NCBI GenBank assembly: GCA_024682995.1 | Contig: JAIKYR010000162.1 | Span: 1 to 32,026 of the forward strand | Length of the DNA stretch: 32,026 bases | From: Bacteroidales bacterium | GTDB taxonomy: Bacteria; Bacteroidota; Bacteroidia; Bacteroidales; WCHB1-69 | Direction of reading: 5' to 3' | In this document: one piece after another, positions 14,360 through 21,746 of the stretch | Position numbering within the stretch: the stretch's first letter is position 1 | Layout of the letters: the number at the start of each line of letters is the position of its first letter | Made by a program: the position numbers and the translations under genes | Notes under the pieces: generated by a model | Database searches by the model: none | Told to the model about the DNA's origin: nothing | The model's input: the letters and a program-made list of their open reading frames with translations, nothing else

Positions 14360-15160
14360 ATGGGACTCCACAACAAAAAATATTACCAAAAGCGGCGACA
14401 GTACATCAAACAGCCATTCGAGATGCAGGAAAAAGGGGTGCGATCTCTCGATCTTGCCTTTTATGCCGTGCTATCCATAGCTGTACTCGTAGCAATGGGG
14501 TATTCGGTTTTCAAAGATTCTCACTATAGTAGAGCAGTCTTCTTTGCATTGTTCCTGATTTGGTGGACCGGTTATTGTTTCAAATCGGAAATTCACCGGA
14601 TCGCCAAGAAAAAAGGATGGGAAACCGTCGCAAAATTGACCTATGATAAAAAAACAGAGAAATGGCGTGAGGAGGCTGTTCTACGTGAGGAACGACTAAA
14701 AAGCCCAATTGATAATGATACACTCATTCTCATCGAAAGGGCAACTGATTTTGATTTATTGGAAATGATTCTCTTCGACTATGTGGAATTACAATGCAAA
14801 AGTCTTTGCGAGAATTTACCCCTTTTGTGGAAAGTCGGTGAGAACCGCTATGCCATAACTTTCCCTTGCGGCGTTTCCCGCCAACATCTGTATGGTCTTG
14901 CAGACGACCTCGTGAGCTTTTTGCCACCCGAAACCATCCACGCTTGGTGTCGTCCGGAGCTCTTCAAAAAGAATCAGGGCGAGTGGCTCTACCTTTGCAA
15001 CGGCATTGATGATTTTGTCCATGCCTTTTCGGATGATGGGACGGCCTGGGATATCGACTACGACGATGCAGTGCTCCGTAACTCGCATTCTGCCAACGCT
15101 TACAAGGAGTACCCAAGCATCGATTGGGATGCAGTTGAACGACTCGGGTTGTATTACTAA
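14360..15160 (+). CDS. Hypothetical protein with two N-terminal transmembrane helices
   Basis: The protein has 266 residues and I do not recognise a family. A basic N-terminus (HNKKYYQKRRQYIKQ) is followed by two close hydrophobic segments, about residues 30-48 (LDLAFYAVLSIAVLVAMGY) and 57-72 (AVFFALFLIWWTGYCF). The rest (about 190 residues) is soluble and mixed alpha/beta, with an acidic C-terminal part (GIDDFVHAFSDDGTAWDIDYDD). Both ends of the membrane part probably face the cytoplasm. No catalytic motif is evident. It lies just outside the right comM repeat, so it is more likely the original downstream neighbour of comM than part of the island. Confidence 0.75.
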   Translation: MGLHNKKYYQKRRQYIKQPFEMQEKGVRSLDLAFYAVLSIAVLVAMGYSVFKDSHYSRAVFFALFLIWWTGYCFKSEIHRIAKKKGWETVAKLTYDKKTEKWREEAVLREERLKSPIDNDTLILIERATDFDLLEMILFDYVELQCKSLCENLPLLWKVGENRYAITFPCGVSRQHLYGLADDLVSFLPPETIHAWCRPELFKKNQGEWLYLCNGIDDFVHAFSDDGTAWDIDYDDAVLRNSHSANAYKEYPSIDWDAVERLGLYY

Positions 15161-15186
15161 ACCATTAATTGCTTTTACTGGGCTTT

Positions 15187-15201
15187 CGTTCCTGCGGGAC
15201 G
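15187..15201. repeat. Degenerate REP-like hairpin
   Basis: CGTTCC-TGC-GGGACG forms a 6-bp stem with one G-T pair and closely resembles CGTCCC-GCA-GGGACG at 7477-7491. It lies in the 78-nt gap between two convergent genes and may contribute to transcription termination. Confidence 0.4.
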
Positions 15202-15238
15202 TCGGACTTCGGAGGTGTGCGCGTTCCGTTTGGACGGA

Positions 15239-16009
15239 TTAAAAGGCCAGGAACCCGACTCCGACCTTGAGGCCGAACCAGTAGGCGTTCAATATCCGAT
15301 TGTGTACAAAACTGTTGACGGAGGTGGTACTCGCATCGTGACGGGAAAAGTCGTCAAAAAAGCCTTTTATCGCTTTGTATCCGCCAAAGGTGCTGCCGAA
15401 GGAAATTCCGAACGAAAGTCGTAACCGATTGAAAAAGAGGTAGTCGTATCCGAATTCTGCTTTTGCGCCGAATAGCATGCTGTTGCCCTCTTTGAGGTCG
15501 GGATAATAGGATGCCATCAGTTGCGGCGGCTCCTCATTGTTTAGATAATGGTAGAAAAAACCGTCAAAAATGAATTTTGCGTAAAAGCCCAGCGGGGCCT
15601 TTGTGTCACCCAAATACTGCTTGTAAAACACGTTGAACCCATGTGCTACGACCTGTCCAGTAAAGGAGTAGTCCTCATAATAGTAAGAGTATGAGTTTGG
15701 GATTTCCTGGTACAGAGTGCCTTTATAGGGCGAGTTGTAATAGTTGTAGCCGGCACCCACGCTACCTTTGTTCCAAATAATACACTCTATATTAGGGGAT
15801 AGAATATAGTTCAGGCCAAAATAGCGGCGATAATGCTCGCTGGTGAAGTGCTCATTTAGGGTGTGTGACAGCGGATTTGGGTTTTTCCAGGACGGCGATA
15901 GAGAGCCCTCCGCATTGAAGATGACGTGCATGCCCATGTAACCGGTGTTCTGTCCCAGACAGTATCCTGATAGCAGGATGGCGATGATGAAAAGATATAT
16001 TTTTCTCAT
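15239..16009 (-). CDS. Predicted outer-membrane beta-barrel protein
   Basis: The protein has 256 residues. Residues 1-19 are a signal peptide (IYLFIIAILLSGYCLG before QNTGY). The mature part alternates aromatic and polar residues in short strands (IIWNKGSVGAGYNYYN, GFYAKFIFDGFFYHYL, FGAKAEFGYDYLFFNRLRLSFGISFGSTFGGY) and ends in Phe (KVGVGFLAF). This is the pattern of small outer-membrane barrels, which carry a C-terminal aromatic residue recognised by the BAM machinery. No specific ligand can be proposed. Its ATG lies 2 nt after the stop of the M48 peptidase gene, so the two are co-transcribed and probably translationally coupled. Confidence 0.78.
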   Translation of the reverse strand: MRKIYLFIIAILLSGYCLGQNTGYMGMHVIFNAEGSLSPSWKNPNPLSHTLNEHFTSEHYRRYFGLNYILSPNIECIIWNKGSVGAGYNYYNSPYKGTLYQEIPNSYSYYYEDYSFTGQVVAHGFNVFYKQYLGDTKAPLGFYAKFIFDGFFYHYLNNEEPPQLMASYYPDLKEGNSMLFGAKAEFGYDYLFFNRLRLSFGISFGSTFGGYKAIKGFFDDFSRHDASTTSVNSFVHNRILNAYWFGLKVGVGFLAF

Positions 16010-16011
16010 TG

Positions 16012-18123
16012 TTATTTTCCTTTAACAAAATGATATAACTGGTCGTAAATAAATGCGTTCGTGTAAGCCCTGTTGATGCTGCTGGTCTGGCTGTCACGGG
16101 CGGTCACATCGTTTTTTCCGTTCCCGAAATCGGTGATGATAAAGTACATCTCGGTGGTGTTGCGCGGCAGGACGAAAGTGGTCAGGGTGACGGGTAGGAC
16201 GTAGGGGCAGAGCAGGGTCAGGAAGAGACTCTTGCTCTTCTCAAGTCCGAAGAAACGCCCCGAGGTGGTGTTGTTGCCCACAAAGCATATCTTGCTGGTG
16301 CCGGTCAGCTCGTAAGCGGCAGCCATATTTTGGGCGGTGTGGTGCACCATCTCGATGCCGCCGCCCTTCGTATAGTCGCGCAACCACTGCTGCAACTGCA
16401 CGTAACCGTTGTACTCGTCCGTGGAGAAGTCGCACACCTGTTTGGGTGCATAATGCAATGTCTGGAGTTTGAGACGTCTGGCACTGGTGGTGGTGGCGCG
16501 CAGAAGCTGCTTCTTGCCTCGTTCCACCTGCTTGGAGGAGGCACTTTTGTTGTAAAACGAATATTCCGGACTGGCAATCAGTAACGTTTTGACATCGGCG
16601 GGTGTCTTTTGGGTCACGAGGTCCAGCACCTTTTCATCTTCGGCTATGCGTATTACGTTATTCATCGCACTCACAAAGTCGGAATCCTGATGGATATCCA
16701 CCAGCATGTAGTTGGCTGTCTTGAACTTGGCGGTGGGTATCACTTTGTTGGGCTGGTTTTGGCGGCGTATGCGCGCGTATTTGCCGATGGTGCTGTCTGG
16801 TGTCGCCGCCTCTTCCACGACGATGGAGTCAGGGTTGGTGCCCATGGGATAGTCGGAGAAATCGGTGTATTTCATCTTGTTTTTGACGAATACATCCCGC
16901 AGGAGGTCGTTGGCCATTTCCGCAATCTGTGTGTTTTCAGGGAAACGTTGTCGTGCGGCCCATGCATACCGTAGCGCTAATAAAGAGGCCTCCACACGGT
17001 TCAGTTTTGACAGTATGTAGCTTACCTGTTGCATTTCACCTTCCACTTTCTTGTAAGACAGTATGACGTCTGACACTTGTCCGTTGTTGCGGTGTTTGGA
17101 ATAGCCGTACCAGGCTTCCGCCAAGGCCTTTTGGAGGAAAGCGTTGTCAGGAAAGCTTTGCTGCAGAACGTGGATGTTGTAGATGGCCTGGTCGTATTGA
17201 TGGTCGGTGAGCAGAATGTTGATGCACTCTAACCGGGCCAGATTGCGTATCTGTTGGAATTTTTCTTCCGGTTGCAGATAGACAGAGCGTCCTGATTTTG
17301 CCAGTCCGGCGATGATGCTTTGCGCTGCCGTTCGGCGTTTCTCGATGTTGGGATGGGTGAACAGCGTGTCAATCATGTCGGCACGGTTCTGGATAGGCGC
17401 GATGTTTGTAAGATAATAATTTTCAGGAAAATGATAAAAATCCGTTTCTGTGTATTTCTTGGTGAATGGAACTTCGTCAAAGGGTAAATCCGCATACTGC
17501 AGCACATCGAAAATCCCGTTGATGACATCGTAGCTGTATTTGGATGACTGGAAATAACGCTCCAAGGCGATGCGGTCGGCGGCCAGCTCCTGTTCGCGGG
17601 AACGGTTCTGCGACTTGACGTAGTAGCTGATCATGTCCCGTTCCTTGAGCTTGTCCTTGTACTCGTTGATTTCCGTGATGTGGTTCTCCGCCACATGCGC
17701 GATCTCATGGGCGAGGATGAAGGCCAGCTCGCTCTCGTTGGAAACTTGGGCAATCAAACCCATATTCACGAGGATGAGTCCGTTGGTGGTGGAACTGGCG
17801 TTGACAATGGGGGTCTTGAGGATGTATATGTGGATTTTGGAGCGCAGAACCGGATTGTCCTTCAGCAGGTTGTCGGCTATCGCGTCCAAATAATCGTTTA
17901 GAGGTGTGCCATAAAGTAGGCGACCATCCATGATGAGTTTCTTGAGGTAAACGGAATAGTCGGAGGGAGCCTTGTCGTTTTGGAGTGCCTTTTTGAAATC
18001 GGCGGGCATTGGGCCTTCCGATTTAAGGGGTGCGGAATAGTCTTGGACGGTCTGCGCCTGTCCGACGAAAGCGGCCAGCTGGATTAGAATCAGCAGGAAC
18101 GGCAATATCTTTTTGGGTTTCAT
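16012..18123 (-). CDS. M48 family metalloprotease with long C-terminal extension
   Basis: The protein has 703 residues. Residues 1-23 are a signal peptide (FLLILIQLAAFVGQAQ). The peptidase domain has the zinc motif HEIAH at 139-143 within AFILAHEIAHVAENH and the third ligand Glu179 in QELAADRIA (E-x3-D), as in the M48/BepA-type proteases. Helical repeats follow (about 290-420; AIYNIHVLQQSFPDNAFLQKALAEAWYGYSKH), similar to the TPR part of BepA. A further ~280-residue region includes TLLIASPEYSFYNKSASSKQ and a late GTSKICFVGNNTTSGRFFG. BepA-like proteins degrade or assist outer-membrane proteins; the coupled outer-membrane barrel gene downstream fits such a role. The acid C-terminal part is not assigned. 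Confidence 0.88.
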   Translation of the reverse strand: MKPKKILPFLLILIQLAAFVGQAQTVQDYSAPLKSEGPMPADFKKALQNDKAPSDYSVYLKKLIMDGRLLYGTPLNDYLDAIADNLLKDNPVLRSKIHIYILKTPIVNASSTTNGLILVNMGLIAQVSNESELAFILAHEIAHVAENHITEINEYKDKLKERDMISYYVKSQNRSREQELAADRIALERYFQSSKYSYDVINGIFDVLQYADLPFDEVPFTKKYTETDFYHFPENYYLTNIAPIQNRADMIDTLFTHPNIEKRRTAAQSIIAGLAKSGRSVYLQPEEKFQQIRNLARLECINILLTDHQYDQAIYNIHVLQQSFPDNAFLQKALAEAWYGYSKHRNNGQVSDVILSYKKVEGEMQQVSYILSKLNRVEASLLALRYAWAARQRFPENTQIAEMANDLLRDVFVKNKMKYTDFSDYPMGTNPDSIVVEEAATPDSTIGKYARIRRQNQPNKVIPTAKFKTANYMLVDIHQDSDFVSAMNNVIRIAEDEKVLDLVTQKTPADVKTLLIASPEYSFYNKSASSKQVERGKKQLLRATTTSARRLKLQTLHYAPKQVCDFSTDEYNGYVQLQQWLRDYTKGGGIEMVHHTAQNMAAAYELTGTSKICFVGNNTTSGRFFGLEKSKSLFLTLLCPYVLPVTLTTFVLPRNTTEMYFIITDFGNGKNDVTARDSQTSSINRAYTNAFIYDQLYHFVKGK

Positions 18124-18157
18124 ACGGCTTTAAGTTGTGATGAAAAACTTTGAGCCG

Positions 18158-18165
18158 CAAAGATA
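18158..18165 (-). promoter_or_regulatory. -7 promoter box for the M48 peptidase and barrel genes
   Basis: Minus-strand TATCTTTG matches TAnnTTTG, 34 nt upstream of the ATG at 18123 and downstream of the argS stop. Confidence 0.65.
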
Positions 18166-18193
18166 GCATAAAATTCGTTTCTAAAACATTTTT

Positions 18194-19984
18194 TTACATC
18201 CGTTCCGGCACCTGGATGCCGAGCAGCTCCATGCCGTTGCGGATGGTGATGGCGACAAAACAGCACATCTTCAGGCGCAACAGCCGAAGGGCAGCATCCT
18301 GCTCCCGCATGACGGGCGTGTCCTGGTAGAAGTGGTTGAACTCTTTCGCCAAGGCGTATATGTAATTGGCTATCAGGGCGGGACTGAAACTTTCGCCGGC
18401 GGCCAGCACGGTCTGCGGGTATTGGTAAAGCGTCTTGATAAGGTTCCGCTCCAAATCCGTCATGATGGTCTGGTTGGGAAGGGGAGCGTTCACGTCTACG
18501 CCCTGCTCGGCGGCCTTGCGCAGCAGCGAGCGGATACGGGCATGCGTGTACTGGATAAAGGGTGCCGTATTGCCGTTGAAGTCAATGGATTCGGCGGGAT
18601 TGAAAAGCATGTTCTTGGTCGGGTCCACCTTCAGGATGAAATATTTCAGCGCACCCAATCCGATCATCTCATAGAGCGTGTCGGCCTCTTCGGGCGAGAA
18701 GTCGAACTTGCCGAGGGATTCAGTGCTCTGACGGGCCTCCTCATGCATGGAGTCCATCAGGTCGTCAGCATCCACCACAGTGCCCTCGCGGGATTTCATT
18801 TTCCCGCTGGGCAGCTCCACCATACCGTAGGAGAGATGATGGATACTGTCGCCGAACGCTTTGCCCAATTTTTTGCCCAAGACCAGTTTCAGCACGTCGA
18901 AATGGTAGTTTTGCTCGTTGCCCACCACATAGATCATCTTTTGCGGGTGGAACTCTTCATTGCGGAGTTGGGCGGTACCCAGGTCCTGCGTCATATAGAC
19001 GGAGGTGCCGTCTTTGCGAAGCAGCACTTTCTCGTCCAGCCCCTCATCCGTCAGGTTGACGCGGACGGAGCCGTCGTCATGCTGGTAGAAGGCACCTTTG
19101 TCCAGACCTTCCTGCACGAGGGCTTTGCCCAACAGGTAGGTTTCGGATTCGTAGTATGTCTTGTCGAAATGGATGCCAAGGCGGTTGTAGGTGATGTCAA
19201 AGCCGGCATACACCCATTGGTTCATCTGTTGCCACAGTTTGCGCACATCCGGGTCGTTGGCTTCCCATTTTCGGAGCATCTCTCTGGCTTCCTGTAAGAT
19301 GGGGGCCTGTTCGGCAGCTTCTGCCTCGCTAAGGCCTTGCTCCAGCAGCTGCTTCTGTTCTGCTTTGTAGTGCTGGTCGAAAACCACATAGTATTTTCCT
19401 ACAAGATGGTCGCCCTTCATGCCGGACGATTCCGGTGTCTCCCCGTTGCCGTAGCGCAGCCAGGCCACCATGGACTTGCAGATGTGGATGCCGCGGTCGT
19501 TCACCAGATTTACCTGTACGACGGGATAACCGCAAGCCATGAGGATTTGGGAGACGGAATGGCCCAGCAGGTTGTTGCGCACATGGCCCAGATGAAGAGG
19601 CTTGTTGGTGTTGGGTGAGGAGTATTCAATCAAAATGGGGCTCTCTTCCCGCACGGGGAAGAGCCCGTAAGCATCCTCTTGGAAGTGCTCACCCAAGTAT
19701 CCAGACCAGAAATCGTTGGAAATGGAGAGGTTGAGGTAGCCTTTCACCACGTTGTAGCCGGTGATGAATCCCACTTCTTCGCAGAGCTTGTCCCCGATTT
19801 CGCGTGCCACCATGTCGGGGGCTTTGCGGGCGGCTTTCACATACGGGAAGACCACGATGGTGAAATCGCCGTCAAACTCCTTGCGGGTGGGTTGGATCAG
19901 GTTGCGTGCCGCTGGAATCTCCAGCTGGTAAAGGTCTTGTAAGGTGCGTTGCAGGGCTTCTGCCAGAGTCTGTTCTAATATCAT
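18194..19984 (-). CDS. argS: Arginyl-tRNA synthetase
   Basis: The protein has 596 residues, normal for bacterial ArgRS. It attaches arginine to tRNA-Arg in the cytoplasm. The class I signatures are present: HLGH (131-134) in SSPNTNKPLHLGHVRNN, and the KMSKS-equivalent KMKSR (395-399) in LPSGKMKSREGTVVDADDL. The N-terminal Arg_S domain (residues 1-90) and the C-terminal DALR anticodon-binding domain (FIQYTHARIRSLLRKA to the final PERM) are complete. The gene has its own promoter box and follows the pepD terminator, so it is probably transcribed alone. Confidence 0.97.
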   Translation of the reverse strand: MILEQTLAEALQRTLQDLYQLEIPAARNLIQPTRKEFDGDFTIVVFPYVKAARKAPDMVAREIGDKLCEEVGFITGYNVVKGYLNLSISNDFWSGYLGEHFQEDAYGLFPVREESPILIEYSSPNTNKPLHLGHVRNNLLGHSVSQILMACGYPVVQVNLVNDRGIHICKSMVAWLRYGNGETPESSGMKGDHLVGKYYVVFDQHYKAEQKQLLEQGLSEAEAAEQAPILQEAREMLRKWEANDPDVRKLWQQMNQWVYAGFDITYNRLGIHFDKTYYESETYLLGKALVQEGLDKGAFYQHDDGSVRVNLTDEGLDEKVLLRKDGTSVYMTQDLGTAQLRNEEFHPQKMIYVVGNEQNYHFDVLKLVLGKKLGKAFGDSIHHLSYGMVELPSGKMKSREGTVVDADDLMDSMHEEARQSTESLGKFDFSPEEADTLYEMIGLGALKYFILKVDPTKNMLFNPAESIDFNGNTAPFIQYTHARIRSLLRKAAEQGVDVNAPLPNQTIMTDLERNLIKTLYQYPQTVLAAGESFSPALIANYIYALAKEFNHFYQDTPVMREQDAALRLLRLKMCCFVAITIRNGMELLGIQVPERM

Positions 19985-20007
19985 GGGATCTTGATTTTTT
20001 CCGACGG

Positions 20008-20015
20008 CAAAAATA
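20008..20015 (-). promoter_or_regulatory. -7 promoter box for argS
   Basis: Minus-strand TATTTTTG matches TAnnTTTG, 23 nt upstream of the argS ATG and downstream of the pepD terminator. Confidence 0.7.
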
Positions 20016-20045
20016 CGATATTTTCGGGTAGGTAGTGAATGATAT

Positions 20046-20081
20046 TATAAAACGGTGCCTGACATTTACTGACAGGCACCG
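20046..20081 (-). terminator. Rho-independent terminator of pepD
   Basis: A perfect 9-bp stem, CGGTGCCTG (20053-20061) and CAGGCACCG (20073-20081), encloses an 11-nt loop. On the minus strand it is followed by TTTTATAATA. It lies 39 nt after the pepD stop and before the argS promoter. Confidence 0.88.
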
Positions 20082-20120
20082 ATAAAGAAGTATGAATAGT
20101 ATGTGTAAATGCGTTAGGGT

Positions 20121-21587
20121 TTACTTCAGCAGTCTGAAAAATTCGACGAGAAGGTCCCAGCACATCTGCACTGTCTTGATTTCGAGCTTTTCGTCCGGGG
20201 AGTGAACGCCGCGCAGGGTGGGTCCGATGGAGACCATGTCCAGGCCGGGGTACTTCTCGGAGAAGAGACCGCATTCAAGGCCGGCATGGATGGCCAGCAC
20301 CTGCGGCTCTTTGTGGAACAGGTTATGGTAGGCATCCACCAGCACGCGCAGCACTTCAGAATCGGGGTTGGGGTTCCAGCCCGGATAGCCGTCGCCGGAC
20401 ACCACGTCGGCACCGATCATCCAGAAGGTGGTGGACACCTTGTCCACGATGGCCTGCTTGCGTGATTCCACCGAACTTCTCTGGCTGGTGGTGATGATGA
20501 TTTCGTCTCCATTTTTCTTCACAGAGGCTAGATTGGTGGAGGTCTCCACGAAGCCCGGGATGTCCTGCGACATGGCCTGCACACCGTGCGGGCATACCAG
20601 CAGGGCATTAAGGAGGTCGATTTGGAAGGTCTCTTCCAGCACATCTTTTGCAGCTTCGGCGGGTTCGAGGATGACGGTCACGCCGGCATCAGTGGTGTGG
20701 AACTCGCTTTTGTAGGTGGCGTCCATCTCGCGGATGTAAGCCTCGAAGGATTCTGCGTTCACGGCGGGGATAGCCACGTGTGCGAATCCCTCGCGGGCAA
20801 TAGCGTTGCGAAGGTTACCCGCTTGGATGTCGATTATGCGCAGATCATAGTCGCAATAGCCGTTCCAGAGCAGCCGGGTGAGCAGCTTGACGGCATTGCC
20901 GCGACCTTTGTTGATGTCGTCGCCGGAATGGCCGCCCTGCAGACCCTTCACCGTCACCTTGTAGAATTTGTGTTCTTTCTCCTCCAGGTCGGCAATGGCC
21001 TCATAGTCGCACGTCAGCGTAGCCACCGTGTCCTTGCCGCCGGCACAGCCGATAAAGAACTGGCCTTCGTCTTCGGAGTCGAGGTTGATGAGCATCTTGC
21101 CGCTCATGAAACCGGCTTCCAAGGCCTTGGCGCCGCTCAATCCGGTCTCTTCGTCAATGGTGAACAGGCATTCGATGGGGCCGTGTTGCAGGTCGGGATC
21201 GTCCAGGAGGGCCAGCGCCAGCGCCATGCCGATGCCGTCGTCCGCACCTAAGGTCGTGCCCTTGGCCTTCAGCCATTCGCCGTCGATGTAGGTTTGGATA
21301 CCGTCTTTTTCAAAATCGAAGTCGGTGTCGTTGTTCTTCTCGCACACCATGTCCATGTGCGCCTGGAAGATGACGGGCGTGACGTTCTCCTTGCCAGGGG
21401 TGGCGGGCTTGGAAATCAGCACGTTGCCCACCTTGTCACGTTTGGTGGGAAGGCCCAGCGCCTTGCCGGTCTTTTCCAGCCATTCCGAGATCAGCGTCTC
21501 CTTTTTGGACGGACGCGGGATTTTGGTGATTTCGTTGAAATAATAGAATACTTTTGCGGGTTTCAGATTGAGCATTTCTTCATTCAT
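20121..21587 (-). CDS. pepD: Aminoacyl-histidine dipeptidase (M20C, PepD)
   Basis: The protein has 488 residues, close to E. coli PepD (485). It is a zinc dipeptidase of the cytoplasm that hydrolyses dipeptides such as carnosine-like Xaa-His. The M20 motifs are present in order: FQAHMDMVCEK (first metal His and catalytic Asp), LGADDGIGMA (bridging Asp) and TIDEETGLSGA (general base Glu and metal Glu). LQGGHSGDDINKGRGNA is the dimerisation or substrate region, and the last metal His is in IHAGLECGLF. The open frame continues to 21665, but that stretch overlaps the promoter box at 21665-21672 and has no family match, so MNEEMLNLKPAKVFYYF at 21587 is chosen. Confidence 0.95.
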   Translation of the reverse strand: MNEEMLNLKPAKVFYYFNEITKIPRPSKKETLISEWLEKTGKALGLPTKRDKVGNVLISKPATPGKENVTPVIFQAHMDMVCEKNNDTDFDFEKDGIQTYIDGEWLKAKGTTLGADDGIGMALALALLDDPDLQHGPIECLFTIDEETGLSGAKALEAGFMSGKMLINLDSEDEGQFFIGCAGGKDTVATLTCDYEAIADLEEKEHKFYKVTVKGLQGGHSGDDINKGRGNAVKLLTRLLWNGYCDYDLRIIDIQAGNLRNAIAREGFAHVAIPAVNAESFEAYIREMDATYKSEFHTTDAGVTVILEPAEAAKDVLEETFQIDLLNALLVCPHGVQAMSQDIPGFVETSTNLASVKKNGDEIIITTSQRSSVESRKQAIVDKVSTTFWMIGADVVSGDGYPGWNPNPDSEVLRVLVDAYHNLFHKEPQVLAIHAGLECGLFSEKYPGLDMVSIGPTLRGVHSPDEKLEIKTVQMCWDLLVEFFRLLK

Positions 21588-21664
21588 GGGGGTGTTATTT
21601 TTATATGAAACAATACATTCGATGGTGCTTGCCGGTGTTCCAGGCTTCTTTTTTTCACCAGCCA

Positions 21665-21672
21665 CAAAGATA
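21665..21672 (-). promoter_or_regulatory. -7 promoter box for pepD
   Basis: Minus-strand TATCTTTG matches TAnnTTTG, with a leader of about 70 nt to the ATG at 21587. It rules out the longer start at 21665. Confidence 0.65.
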
Positions 21673-21746
21673 CAAAAATTTTCCCAACAAGTAGGGTAGG
21701 GGCATTTGTTTGCATTCTTTATATGATGCCGAAAAAAATAGTGGGC

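Noticed and set aside
21588-21665. N-terminal extension of pepD
   Set aside because: It overlaps the promoter box at 21665-21672 and adds 26 residues with no family match.
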